Shown: positions 11,355 through 19,473, counted from the stretch's first letter. The stretch is 64,000 nt of DNA from an uncultured Collinsella sp. (GCA_959604825.1 CAUHCN010000001.1:124001-188000), one strand, 5' to 3'. Notes: generated from the letters alone by a model not told the origin. Numbers and translations are program-made.

Positions 11355-11720
11355 CTAGTAGGTGCTATAGACAAATTGCCATTTATCAGTTGTGCCAAGA
11401 ACACCACAGGAGCACATTGCAGCGAGGCGGGATTCCCTATGATGCGCGGATCGGCGATAGCCATTTCGGTAGGAGATCGTCTTGTAAGAGATGTTGAACA
11501 TCGAGATGCTGTGCCCGCTTACGCCGCGAGGACAGCTGTAGCTCCAGTAGGTATCGACGACGTCGTCCGTATACCCGAGGGGCTCAACGAGGGCACACTG
11601 GCTGCTCTCCTGGGAAGGAGGCATCGGGGTATCCGCAAAAGCGGGGGCTCCCGGCAGCAACAGACAAAGAGCGAGGCCGAGGAAAACCAAGAGCTTACAC
11701 GACTTAACAGTACTGAACAT
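11355..11720 (-). CDS. Lactococcin-972-like secreted peptide precursor
   Basis: The product is 121 residues from the ATG at 11720, which sits behind GGAGAGG; a TTG four codons earlier is less likely. Residues 1-29 are a clear Sec signal (KLLVFLGLALCLLLPG, cleavage after AFA). The last 65 residues start TYWSYSCPRGVSG and end TTDKWQFVYSTY. Their length, the early Trp, the Ser/Tyr/Asn/Arg-rich centre and the aromatic C-terminus resemble mature lactococcin 972 (66 residues, ending in an aromatic YYNFW type tail). Members of that family inhibit cell-wall synthesis at the septum by binding lipid II. The downstream permease and ATPase match the synteny of that family. Similarity was judged by eye, so bacteriocin function is a hypothesis. 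Confidence 0.6.
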   Translation of the reverse strand: MFSTVKSCKLLVFLGLALCLLLPGAPAFADTPMPPSQESSQCALVEPLGYTDDVVDTYWSYSCPRGVSGHSISMFNISYKTISYRNGYRRSAHHRESRLAAMCSCGVLGTTDKWQFVYSTY

Positions 11721-11767
11721 AATCCTCTCCAATCTAGAGGGGTTTCGGTTGCAGCACGCTGTGATTA

Positions 11768-11796
11768 CTTGCCGGCAAAGTCAATTTAACATAAAC
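11768..11796 (+). promoter_or_regulatory. Predicted promoter of the DUF2975-XRE pair
   Basis: TTGCCG and TAAACT are separated by 17 bases, each matching consensus at four of six positions. The -10 box lies inside the palindrome at 11784-11802, which would suit repression. Confidence 0.4.
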
Positions 11797-11802
11797 TGTT
11801 AA
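11784..11802. promoter_or_regulatory. Palindromic operator between divergent genes
   Basis: TTTAACA-TAAAC-TGTTAAA is a perfect seven-base inverted repeat with a five-base centre. It lies between the minus-strand peptide operon and the plus-strand DUF2975-XRE genes. XRE regulators typically bind such sites, so the HTH protein at 12363 may control both directions. Confidence 0.6.
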
Positions 11803-11840
11803 AAAGTAACCTGAGTTTTTTAAATTCTTCGGAGGTTATT

Positions 11841-12353
11841 ATGAGTTCCGACAATCGCACTCCCCGGCTTCATTCCTTCCGCATCGCATGTGCGATAGCC
11901 TCTGCGAACCTTTGCGCCACCGCCATCGCACAAGTGGCGTTCTCCTTAAAGCCAGCAATCGAAGTGCTCGACAACCCTGTAATTGCAGACTCCCCCGCGT
12001 ATCCAGCCCTTGCGATCTCGACATTGGTCCCTGCCGTCATCGGTATCGCTACGACCATCCTCAGCGCCGTTCTCGTGTGGACGATCAAGAGCGGAGACCC
12101 CTTCAAGAAAGGGTCTGCGACATGCTTGAAGGTGCTCGGCATTCTCTTCGTTGTTCAAGCTGCCACCAGCCTCTACGCCGGCTCACTCAAAACCTCCGTT
12201 TCGATGTTTGGCGACGAGGGGGCCGTCGGCGCCCAAGAGATCGCTTCATCATTCGATTGGACCTCTCTGGTTCTCGGCATCGTCCTGTTCATGCTTTCCC
12301 AGCTCTTCTTGTACGCCCGAGAGCTGTACCTCGACTCCGACGAGATTGCGTAA
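11841..12353 (+). CDS. DUF2975-like four-helix membrane protein
   Basis: A 170-residue protein with four predicted membrane helices, an ATG behind GGAGG, and a short charged N-terminus. Size, topology and the downstream XRE gene nine bases away match the widespread DUF2975-YozG-like pair, in which a four-helix membrane protein is co-transcribed with a small Cro/CI regulator. The role is not known; membrane sensing linked to the regulator is a common suggestion. It is divergent from the bacteriocin-like operon, with an operator between them. Confidence 0.7.
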   Translation: MSSDNRTPRLHSFRIACAIASANLCATAIAQVAFSLKPAIEVLDNPVIADSPAYPALAISTLVPAVIGIATTILSAVLVWTIKSGDPFKKGSATCLKVLGILFVVQAATSLYAGSLKTSVSMFGDEGAVGAQEIASSFDWTSLVLGIVLFMLSQLFLYARELYLDSDEIA

Positions 12354-12362
12354 GGAAACGCC

Positions 12363-12614
12363 ATGCCCGTAATTGTTCGCCTCGACAAGATCATGGCCGA
12401 GCGAAAGATTTCCTCGAACGAACTTGCCGAAAGGATTGGAACCACGCCCGTGAACCTGTCCCGTATTAAAAAAGGGCATATTCGCGGCATTCGCTTCAAC
12501 ACACTCGAGCAGCTATGCCTCGCCCTTCGTTGCCAACCCGGAGACCTTCTCGAAGTCATGAGCGAAGAGGATGCCCGAAAGGAGTTCGGACTCGATTGGT
12601 CCGCCGAGGATTAG
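12363..12614 (+). CDS. XRE/Cro-type transcriptional regulator
   Basis: An 83-residue helix-turn-helix protein. IVRLDKIMAERKISSNELAE and RIGTTPVNLSRIKKGHIRGI make the HTH, and LCLALRCQPGDLLEVM is the typical C-terminal helix of YozG-like regulators. AAGGAAA lies in front of the ATG. It is nine bases downstream of the DUF2975 gene. Its stop codon directly abuts the open frame of a truncated integrase, which marks a recombination junction. It is predicted to bind the TTTAACA-N5-TGTTAAA palindrome at 11784. Confidence 0.85.
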   Translation: MPVIVRLDKIMAERKISSNELAERIGTTPVNLSRIKKGHIRGIRFNTLEQLCLALRCQPGDLLEVMSEEDARKEFGLDWSAED

Positions 12615-13340
12615 AGGGCGGTCGTACTCGCCCTGCACACGGGGATGCGAATCGGCGAGGTCTGCGGCCTTCGGTGGTGCGATGTGGATTTCGAGACGGG
12701 CCTGATCTCGATCAGACACTCGGTGGCGTACGCGAAGGGAATGGGTTCGTTCATCAAGGACACCAAGACCCATGACGCCAGGGGTATCTCCATCGACCCG
12801 GTCGGCCTACTCCCCTTCCTGAAGGAGACCCACGAGATCGACTGCGGAAAGCTGCGCTTGCGCGGCCTTACCGGGGCGGTCGAGATCGGGGACTGCTACA
12901 TCCTGTCGGAGCCGGGCGCGACCTTCGCGACGACAAGCTATATCCGCAGGGCGTTCAAGACGTTCTCGGAGACCAACGGCCTCATGGGCACCAACGACGA
13001 GCTGATCACGTTCCACGGCCTTCGCCACACGTTCGCAACGCAGTGGATCCGCCACGGCGGCGATATCAAGGCACTCCAATCGATCCTCGGCCACAAGGAC
13101 GCCATGGCGACGCTCAACGTCTATGCCGACATCGAGCCCATCTCCAAAATCCATAACATGCTGCGCGCCACGCCGTGCCTTTGGCGCGGGCACCTCGGGC
13201 CGAGGGTCGATCCGGGTCCCATGTTCCAACAGAGGATCCAGGAGTCCATCGAGACGCTCCAGGCGTTCGGCTACGGCATCACCGAGCCGGACGACCGAAA
13301 TATCGCCATACGCGACGTGAAGACGAACAGTTGGCTCTAG
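12615..13340 (+). pseudogene. Truncated tyrosine recombinase (integrase catalytic domain only)
   Basis: The frame opens right after the XRE stop codon and encodes RAVVLALHTGMRIGEVCGLRW, then the rest of a phage-type integrase catalytic domain. The catalytic set is present: Arg in TGMRIGE, Lys in IKDTKTHDARG, His-x-x-Arg in FHGLRHTFA, His in LGHKDA and Tyr in NVYADIE. The first plausible ATG (12645) falls inside the catalytic-Arg motif, and the arm-binding and core-binding N-terminal domains, about 150-200 residues, are gone. It is therefore a 5'-truncated remnant that is unlikely to act. It sits 150 bases left of the right 67-bp repeat, as an integrase next to an attachment site would. Confidence 0.85.
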
Positions 13341-13492
13341 CTCACCGAGTACGCGGCAGTGCTGGGCCCATCCCAACTGAGGTCACGGTGGTCCGATAGG
13401 AGCGCCGCCCGCGGCATGCGCCGCGGAGCGGTATCCCCTACCGAAGGGCGGGGATGCCCTCCGCTTCCAGTTCGGAATCAGCCGTCGGAGGC

Positions 13493-13559
13493 GTTCGGCT
13501 GACTGCGGGAACGGCCTGTCCGCTCAATGTGTTCGGCTGAGATCGGAAATCAACCCAAC
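13493..13559 (+). repeat. Right 67-bp direct repeat flanking the accessory island
   Basis: This is the partner of 5865-5931, about 94 percent identical and in direct orientation. It carries two exact TTCGGCTGA motifs spaced 35 bases apart. It lies just beyond the integrase remnant. Confidence 0.85.
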
Positions 13560-13666
13560 ACGAGCCGGACACGCGCCAGACGGCTCTTCCCCGTACGGCC
13601 TTCCCCCTTACGCTCATGTTGCAGGCATGTAACGCCGCAGCGAGCGCGCCTTTTTTGCGCCAGACA

Positions 13667-13689
13667 GGTACAATGATGAACACTGTACC
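13667..13689. promoter_or_regulatory. Inverted repeat upstream of the ACT-citrate synthase genes
   Basis: GGTACAATG and CACTGTACC form a nine-base inverted repeat with one mismatch. The left arm includes TACAAT, a possible -10 box, so it could be an operator. No -35 is evident. Confidence 0.35.
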
Positions 13690-13736
13690 GTAGCGGAGCG
13701 CCCCGCGCGCGCCGCAATCACGCGAAAGGGTTTCCC

Positions 13737-14024
13737 ATGGCCGAGATCTCGTCCTCCCGTATCGTCATCACCGTCCTTGGCAAGAACCGCCCCGGCATCG
13801 TCGCCGGCGTCACCCGTGTCCTAGGCGAGGCCAACGTCGACATCCGCGACATCACGCAGTCCATTATCGAGGACATCTTCACCATGACCATGCTGGCCGA
13901 TACCGCCGAGTCCAAGCTCGACTTCGCCGAGCTGCAGAAGGCGCTGGCCGAGGCCGGCGAGCTTTCGGGCGTCAACGTGTCCATCCAGCGCGAGGACGTC
14001 TTCAACTTTATGTACCGCCTGTAG
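13737..14024 (+). CDS. ACT domain protein (UPF0237 type)
   Basis: A 95-residue single ACT domain protein: SSRIVITVLGKNRPGIVAGV is the ligand-binding start and VDIRDITQSIIEDIFTM the second strand-helix. AAAGGG precedes the ATG. Stand-alone ACT proteins of this family are thought to bind amino acids and act as regulators; the ligand is unknown. In many Firmicutes it precedes a DUF711 gene, but here it is followed 77 bases later by citrate synthase, which suggests a link between amino-acid state and carbon entry. Confidence 0.9.
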   Translation: MAEISSSRIVITVLGKNRPGIVAGVTRVLGEANVDIRDITQSIIEDIFTMTMLADTAESKLDFAELQKALAEAGELSGVNVSIQREDVFNFMYRL

Positions 14025-14101
14025 CGAGCAAGCCGCTGGGGATAGCCTGACGCGCGCATGCCCATGCAAGTCACCCCGATGCGGCCCGGAGAGGAGCGCG
14101 C

Positions 14102-15520
14102 ATGGCCTACGACGCCAAGAAAATCTATTACCGCTTCGACGACCACCTGAGCCGCCTGGTCTTGGATTACGAAGCAAGCCGCCAGATTTCGCCCGAAAGC
14201 GAAAATCTCTACTATGGCCTGCCGACTGACCCTTATGACGAGGGCCTATTTGTTGAGCACAATGTCAAGCGCGGCCTGCGCAATGCCGACGGCTCGGGCG
14301 TGGTCGCGGGCCTCACTCGCATCTCGGATGTGCACGGCTACAACAAGGTCGACGGAAAGGTCGTGCCCGATCAGGGCAAGCTCACGCTTCGCGGCTACAG
14401 CATCGAGGATCTGGTCAACAATGCCCAGGCCGAGAATCGCTACGGCTACGAGGAAGTCGCCTATCTGCTTATCACGGGTTCGCTGCCCAACAAGGAAGAG
14501 CTCGACGGCTTTTGCGAGCGCCTGGGCGCCTTTAGACATCTGAGCGACGAATACGTCAAAGAGTTCCCTATGACCACGGTGTCGTCGAGCATCATGAACG
14601 TGCTCCAGCGCGCCGTGCTGCTGCTCTACGCCTTCGATGCCGAACCAGACGTGATCACGCCCGAGCACGAAATCGACGTCGCCATTTCCATGCTCGCACG
14701 TCTCCCGCGCATCGCCGCCTTCGCACACATGGCCTCGATCGCCAAGCTTCGCGGCTCCGAGGTTCACGTGCCGCACCCCACACCCGGCCTCTCCACCGCC
14801 GAGACCATCCTGCAGGTGTTGCGTGGCGGCATGGCATTCACCCGCGACGAAGCCATGCTGCTCGACGTGATGCTCATGCTGCATGCCGAGCACGGCGGCG
14901 GCAACAACTCCACGTTCGCCTGCCGTGTGCTGTCCTCCTCGGCCACCGACCCGTATTCCGCCTACGCCGCGGCCATCGGCTCGCTCAAGGGCCCGCGCCA
15001 CGGCGGCGCCAACGCCAAGGTCGTGTCCATGCACGAGGACATCCGTGCGCATGTCTCCAATTGGGAGGACGAGGACGAGGTCGCGGCCTACCTGGGCAAG
15101 ATTCTCGACAAGCAGGCCTTCGACGGCACGGGTCTCATCTACGGTATGGGCCACGCCGTCTACACGCTGAGCGACCCACGCGCCGAGGTGTGCCGCCGTT
15201 ACGCGCGCTCGCTGGCAGCCAAGAAGAACTTGGGCGAAGAGTTCGCACTCATCGAGCGCATCGAGCGCCTGGCACCCCAGGTCATGCGCGACCACGGCAT
15301 GACCAAGCCCATCTGCGCCAACATCGACCTGTACACGGGCTTTATCTACAAGATGCTCGGCGTGCCCGAGACGCTCTTTACGCCGCTATTCGCCGTCGCC
15401 CGCATGGCCGGCTGGTCGGCACACCGCATGGAAGAGCTCTTCTGCGCGCACCGTATCATCCGCCCCGCCTATCGTCCGGTGATCGAGCCGCTGGAGTATA
15501 AGCCGCTCGCCGACCGCTAG
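14102..15520 (+). CDS. gltA: Citrate synthase
   Basis: This enzyme condenses acetyl-CoA and oxaloacetate to citrate. The 472-residue frame has all catalytic regions: His in LHAEHGGGNNSTF, the second His in GMGHAVYTLSDPRA and the Asp in CANIDLYTGFIYKMLG. The N-terminal extension (RFDDHLSRLVLDYEASR) is typical of the long forms in Clostridia and Coriobacteria. GGAGAGGAG is upstream of the ATG at 14102. A terminator follows. In an anaerobic gut organism it would feed glutamate synthesis through a partial TCA cycle rather than respiration; that role is inferred. Confidence 0.95.
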   Translation: MAYDAKKIYYRFDDHLSRLVLDYEASRQISPESENLYYGLPTDPYDEGLFVEHNVKRGLRNADGSGVVAGLTRISDVHGYNKVDGKVVPDQGKLTLRGYSIEDLVNNAQAENRYGYEEVAYLLITGSLPNKEELDGFCERLGAFRHLSDEYVKEFPMTTVSSSIMNVLQRAVLLLYAFDAEPDVITPEHEIDVAISMLARLPRIAAFAHMASIAKLRGSEVHVPHPTPGLSTAETILQVLRGGMAFTRDEAMLLDVMLMLHAEHGGGNNSTFACRVLSSSATDPYSAYAAAIGSLKGPRHGGANAKVVSMHEDIRAHVSNWEDEDEVAAYLGKILDKQAFDGTGLIYGMGHAVYTLSDPRAEVCRRYARSLAAKKNLGEEFALIERIERLAPQVMRDHGMTKPICANIDLYTGFIYKMLGVPETLFTPLFAVARMAGWSAHRMEELFCAHRIIRPAYRPVIEPLEYKPLADR

Positions 15521-15543
15521 GACGCGGACCGTTATAGAACTCG

Positions 15544-15583
15544 AGCGTGGCCAGGGTATCACCGCCCTCGGCCACGCTTTTTA
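15544..15583 (+). terminator. Rho-independent terminator after citrate synthase
   Basis: GCGTGGCC pairs with GGCCACGC, with an inner AGGG/CCCT pairing, followed by TTTTTAT. Confidence 0.85.
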
Positions 15584-15607
15584 TGCCAGCAGAAAGGGCT
15601 GCATCGA

Positions 15608-16450
15608 ATGATTGTTTTTTCCGATATGGATGGAACGCTGTTGACGAGTGACAAGCAGATGAGCGACGCCACCTGGGCGATGCTCGACGAGCTCGCACGT
15701 CGCGGCATTGAGTTTGTACCGTGCACGGGACGTCCGCTGTCGGGCATCTTTGAGCCCATCCTCGCCCATCCCGCCGTGCACTATGCCGTCTGTGCCAATG
15801 GCGCCAGCGTCTGGCAGCTCGACGACGGTGTGCCCACCGATGTCTCGCGCGCCACGCGCATCTTGAGCCGTCCGCTCGATTGCGGCATCGCCCATCGCAT
15901 CCATCGCATCGCCGCCGGCCACGATGTGACTTTCGATATCTTCGCGGATGGGCAGTGCTTCCTCCCCCGCCCGCTCTACACGCGCCTGGATGAGTTCTGC
16001 GGCGGCGACCCCCACATCGCGGCTTCACTCAAGCGCACACGAACACCGATCGACATGGATATCGACAGCAAGATCGACGAGGTCGAGACGCTCGAACGCA
16101 TCGCCATGTACTGGCACGACCCGGCCGATCGCGACGCCATCGCGGCAGAGCTCGACACGCTCGGAGGCATTGAGGTCACGCGTTCGTACGCCATGAATAT
16201 CGAGGTCATGGGCGAGGGCGCCACCAAGGGAACGGCCCTCACGTGGCTATGCGAGCACCTGGGCGAGCGCCTCGCCGACGCCTGGGCGTTCGGCGACAAC
16301 ATCAACGACATCCCCATGCTGCAGGCAGCGGGCCACGGCATGGCCATGATCAACGGCGAACCCGAAGACCGCGAGGCCGCCGACGCCATCACCGAATACG
16401 ACAACGACCACGACGGCGTCGCCCGCACCATCATGGCCGCCCTCGCCTAG
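15608..16450 (+). CDS. HAD-superfamily (Cof-type) phosphatase
   Basis: The 280-residue protein starts MIVFSDMDGTLLTSDKQMS, the nucleophile motif DxDGT of HAD hydrolases, and has FVPCTGRPL (motif II), the conserved Lys in GATKGTAL and the acidic motif FGDNINDIPML. The cap between residues about 85 and 190 is of the Cof/C2 type. Such enzymes dephosphorylate sugar phosphates or flavin precursors; the substrate cannot be read from sequence. AAAGGG precedes the ATG. It is convergent with another Cof-type gene, so the two may be old duplicates. Confidence 0.9.
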   Translation: MIVFSDMDGTLLTSDKQMSDATWAMLDELARRGIEFVPCTGRPLSGIFEPILAHPAVHYAVCANGASVWQLDDGVPTDVSRATRILSRPLDCGIAHRIHRIAAGHDVTFDIFADGQCFLPRPLYTRLDEFCGGDPHIAASLKRTRTPIDMDIDSKIDEVETLERIAMYWHDPADRDAIAAELDTLGGIEVTRSYAMNIEVMGEGATKGTALTWLCEHLGERLADAWAFGDNINDIPMLQAAGHGMAMINGEPEDREAADAITEYDNDHDGVARTIMAALA

Positions 16451-16460
16451 CAGCAGCAAC

Positions 16461-16594
16461 CCGGTAGTCATTGGGGACGTTCTTAAATGGCTAGTCGCTG
16501 GCGGCACTCATTTAAGTCTGTCCCCAATGAGTGGTTTCACTCACTTAAGTCTGTCCCCAACTGCCGGCGCATAAGGAATGTCCCCAACTACCGG
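16461..16594. repeat. Nested palindromic intergenic element with GTCCCC cores
   Basis: The outer ends CCGGTAGT (16461) and ACTACCGG (16587) are inverted. Inside, 21-bp arms at 16469-16489 and 16509-16529 are inverted copies with the core TTGGGGACGTTCTTAAA, differing in the middle, and two more GTCCCCAA units follow. The element fills the gap between the two convergent HAD genes and ends two bases before the stop codon of the right-hand one. A related copy is at 17566-17600. Confidence 0.8.
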
Positions 16595-16595
16595 T

Positions 16596-17390
16596 CTAGC
16601 AGAGACTCTCCAGCACGCGACGGAGCTCCTGCTGAACGGCGTGGTCGCGGTTGCACCCCACCACGCGATCGGCGACTGCCTTGAGCGCGGGGCGCGCGTT
16701 TTCCATCGCGCAGCCCGTGCCGACAAAGCGAATGATCTCGTAGTCGTTCATCGAGTCGCCAAACGCCATGACCTCGTCGCGTTCGACGCCATAGTGCTCC
16801 ATGAGCTGCGCGATGCCCGAGGCCTTCGACACACCGGGCTGCATGGCATCAATCCACGCGTTGCCCGAAGGCGCAAAAGAGAACAGGTCTCCCAGCTCGC
16901 GCTGCAACACGTAGGCGTTGTCCATCACGTTGCCGTCATCGCAGATAATCGATGCCTTGATGATATTCACATGCGGATCGGGCAGTCCCCAAATGCGTTC
17001 GGCGTTGGGCAGATCTTTGTCAATCTCGCGGACAAATTTGTCCTCGTCGTCGAGCAAAAAGGACTTGGTGCGATCAAAGAGCGCCAGATGCATGTTAGGA
17101 AACATCTTGACCGTGCGCGCGAGCTTGCGGACGGCGAGATGAGAATATACCTCGCGATCGACCTCGACCCCTTCTGCATAGACCTGCGCACCATTCGCCG
17201 CGACAAAGTCCATTTTGTCGACCACGGGCGCAAAGAACTCGCATAGGCGGTCGTAACGGCGGCCCGAGGACGCAGCAAAGTACACGCCGCGCTCGCGCAG
17301 GGCCTCAATCAGCTCATATGTCTCGGGCGGTACCTGGCTATTCTCATCAAGCAACGTGCCGTCCATATCGGATGCAATCAGTTTAAACAT
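16596..17390 (-). CDS. HAD-superfamily (Cof-type) phosphatase
   Basis: A 264-residue Cof-like hydrolase: MFKLIASDMDGTLLDENSQV carries the nucleophile Asp, FAASSGRRYDRL motif II, VSKASGIAQL the conserved Lys, and FGDSMNDYEIIRF the acidic motif. The cap is C2-type. It is transcribed toward the other HAD gene, with a palindromic element between them. The stop codon lies at the edge of that element. The substrate is not predictable. Confidence 0.9.
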   Translation of the reverse strand: MFKLIASDMDGTLLDENSQVPPETYELIEALRERGVYFAASSGRRYDRLCEFFAPVVDKMDFVAANGAQVYAEGVEVDREVYSHLAVRKLARTVKMFPNMHLALFDRTKSFLLDDEDKFVREIDKDLPNAERIWGLPDPHVNIIKASIICDDGNVMDNAYVLQRELGDLFSFAPSGNAWIDAMQPGVSKASGIAQLMEHYGVERDEVMAFGDSMNDYEIIRFVGTGCAMENARPALKAVADRVVGCNRDHAVQQELRRVLESLC

Positions 17391-17565
17391 AGAAAAGCTC
17401 CCTTCGGGCTTGTTGGAATCGAACGTGTATCCAATTCCAACGTACCCAAAGGGAGCTCAGGTAAGACTCCGCGGGCGCAAACGTTACAAGGACCTGGCAA
17501 ATAGCTCACGCGCGCCGGATGTCCCACAGCCGCAGCGTCAGGCGACACGCCAAAGAGTGTCGCAG

Positions 17566-17600
17566 GCGACTAGCCGTTTAAGAACGTCCCCGATGACTAG
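17566..17600 (-). repeat. Single copy of the GTCCCC-core element overlapping a stop codon
   Basis: On the minus strand TAGTCATCGGGGACGTTC followed by TTAAACGGCTAGTCGCC matches the left part of the element at 16464-16499. The first TAG is the stop codon of adenine deaminase, so the element forms the gene's 3' end. Next to it GCGACAC/GTGTCGC forms a small hairpin. Confidence 0.75.
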
Positions 17601-19417
17601 TCGGCGTAGGTGAAGGTCGTGACGTCGAACATGCCCTCGGGGCGGATGCGGAGCGTCGGGATCACCGGCAGGGGCAGGAAGATGATGCCCATGATGGGGT
17701 CGAGCGGCGGCTCAATACCCATAGCGCGCGCCTTGACCATAAAGTCGTCGTGCTGCGCGGCGACATCCTCGGCCGTGCCTTCGCTCATCAGACCGCCGAG
17801 CGCCAGCGGAATGCGCGCCACGACCTCGCCGTTGCGCACCAGCACGTGACCACCCTGGCCCACAGCCTCAACAGCCGCCATCATATCGGCAGCGTTATCA
17901 CCCACGACGCACACGTTGTGCGAGTCGTGGCCGATTGTGGAGGCAATGGCGCCACCGGTGATGGTGAAGCCACGCACCCAGCCGCGACCGATATGCTTGC
18001 CGACCAGGCCCAGGCCAGCGGGGCCATCGCCGTCGGCGCCCTCGGCCTGCAACGACACGCCGCGGCCATGGCGCTCAATCAGCATAATGCGACGCAGGCC
18101 CTCGGCGCTCTCGGGGCGAACCATACCCGTGATGGCCTTACCCGGCACCACGTCGATCACGGCCTCGCCCGGCTTAAAGGCATAGTCGAATACGTCGAGC
18201 GAAAGCTTCGGCAGCTTAACGGAGGCGCGCAGCTCGTCGGCAAGGGCTGCGACCTCGGCCATCTCGGGTGCAATCTCGCCCACAAAGGTGCCGTCCTGCG
18301 CCACCAGAGCACCGGCGGCGTATACGCGATGCGGAGCCGTGGCAAACGTCAGGTCATTGAGCACCAGCAGGTCGGCACGCTTGCCCGGGGCGATGGCGCC
18401 ACGCAGTTCGTGCGGGTCGCGGCAGCCGTGATCCAGGCCAAACGCCTCAGCCGTGGAAAGGGACGCCATGGAGATGGCGACCACCGGGTCGATGCCGGCC
18501 TCGATAGCCACGCGGCAGGCGTTGTCGATCATACCGGTCGAAAGCGCGTCGGAGGGAGCACGGTCGTCGGTCGCAAAGCAGCAGCGGCGGGCACGGGCAG
18601 GATTTTCCAGCAGCATCGGAGACAGGTTGGCCAGGTCATGGCTGCACGTGCCTTCGCGCAGCATCACATACATGCCGCGGGACAGCTTGTCGAGTGCCTC
18701 CTCGGGAATCGTCGACTCATGGTCGGCGATAATACCTGCTGCGGCATAGGCGTTGAGGTCCTTGCCGGCAACGAGCGGCGCGTGACCGTCAACCTGCTTG
18801 GACGGCGTCTGGTTGGCAGCGTCAATGCGAGCACAGGTCTCGGGATCGGCCATAAAGACGCCCGGCAGATTCATCATCTCGCCCAGGCCGAAGACATCGC
18901 CCGGATGCTCGGCAAAAAACGCCTGCATATCAGCAGCGGTGATGACGGCACCGGCCTGCTCGTCGGGCAGCGCGGGCACGCACGAGGGCATCATGTACTT
19001 GATGGAAATAGGAGCGCGACGACCGTCCTCGATCATAAAGCGCAGGCCGTCCAGGCCGGAAACATTAGCGATCTCGTGGCTGTCGGCAATAGCGGTGGTG
19101 GTACCGCGCGTCGCCGCCATGCGCGCATACTCGGCAGGGCGGATGTTCGAAGACTCGATATGCAAGTGTCCGTCAATAAAACCGGGGGCAAGATAGCGGC
19201 CCTGGCAATCGATGACCTCGGCAGCCTCATACGTACCGGCGGCATCGTCGCGACCGTCGTAGAGCACACCGACGATCACGCCATCCTTGACGGCAACGCT
19301 ACCGGGCGCCACGCGCTGGCCGTACACATCGACAATCTGTGCGTTGGCAAACAGCGTGTCAACGGGCACACGACCCTCGGCGGCCTCGATCACAGATCTC
19401 ATGACCTCAACGGACAT
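17597..19417 (-). CDS. ade: Adenine deaminase
   Basis: The enzyme converts adenine to hypoxanthine and ammonia. The 606-residue frame has the amidohydrolase metal motif PGFIDGHLHIESS, the ADSHEIANVSG region, DGHAPLV, DHEST and CFATDDRAPSD, which are hallmarks of Ade, plus the C-terminal domain with GGHDSHN-type residues (IGHDSHNVCVVG). The ATG at 19417 follows AAAGGAG; the frame stays open to 19630, but that extension only reads through the leader and a palindrome. A hairpin plus T6 lies directly in the leader, so transcription may be attenuated. It would supply hypoxanthine to the purine catabolic route suggested by the 38-47 kb cluster. Confidence 0.95.
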   Translation of the reverse strand: MSVEVMRSVIEAAEGRVPVDTLFANAQIVDVYGQRVAPGSVAVKDGVIVGVLYDGRDDAAGTYEAAEVIDCQGRYLAPGFIDGHLHIESSNIRPAEYARMAATRGTTTAIADSHEIANVSGLDGLRFMIEDGRRAPISIKYMMPSCVPALPDEQAGAVITAADMQAFFAEHPGDVFGLGEMMNLPGVFMADPETCARIDAANQTPSKQVDGHAPLVAGKDLNAYAAAGIIADHESTIPEEALDKLSRGMYVMLREGTCSHDLANLSPMLLENPARARRCCFATDDRAPSDALSTGMIDNACRVAIEAGIDPVVAISMASLSTAEAFGLDHGCRDPHELRGAIAPGKRADLLVLNDLTFATAPHRVYAAGALVAQDGTFVGEIAPEMAEVAALADELRASVKLPKLSLDVFDYAFKPGEAVIDVVPGKAITGMVRPESAEGLRRIMLIERHGRGVSLQAEGADGDGPAGLGLVGKHIGRGWVRGFTITGGAIASTIGHDSHNVCVVGDNAADMMAAVEAVGQGGHVLVRNGEVVARIPLALGGLMSEGTAEDVAAQHDDFMVKARAMGIEPPLDPIMGIIFLPLPVIPTLRIRPEGMFDVTTFTYAD

Positions 19418-19437
19418 ACATACTCCTTTAACCGTAG

Positions 19438-19473
19438 AAAAAAGCTGCGGAGCGGACAGGCCTTCACCGCAGC
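19438..19473 (-). promoter_or_regulatory. Terminator-like hairpin inside the ade leader
   Basis: On the minus strand GCTGCGG and CCGCAGC pair around 16 bases and are followed directly by TTTTTT, then the ade ribosome site. A possible -10 TACAAT lies just upstream (19486-19491), so the hairpin would be the first thing transcribed. This could be an attenuator. No purine riboswitch consensus was recognised. Confidence 0.55.

Larger units (their letters stand above)
13341..13736. other. Intergenic region with right border repeat
   Basis: No gene is supported. It contains the right 67-bp direct repeat (13493-13559) and, just upstream of the ACT gene, an imperfect palindrome GGTACAATG-ATGAA-CACTGTACC (13667-13689). 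Confidence 0.6.
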
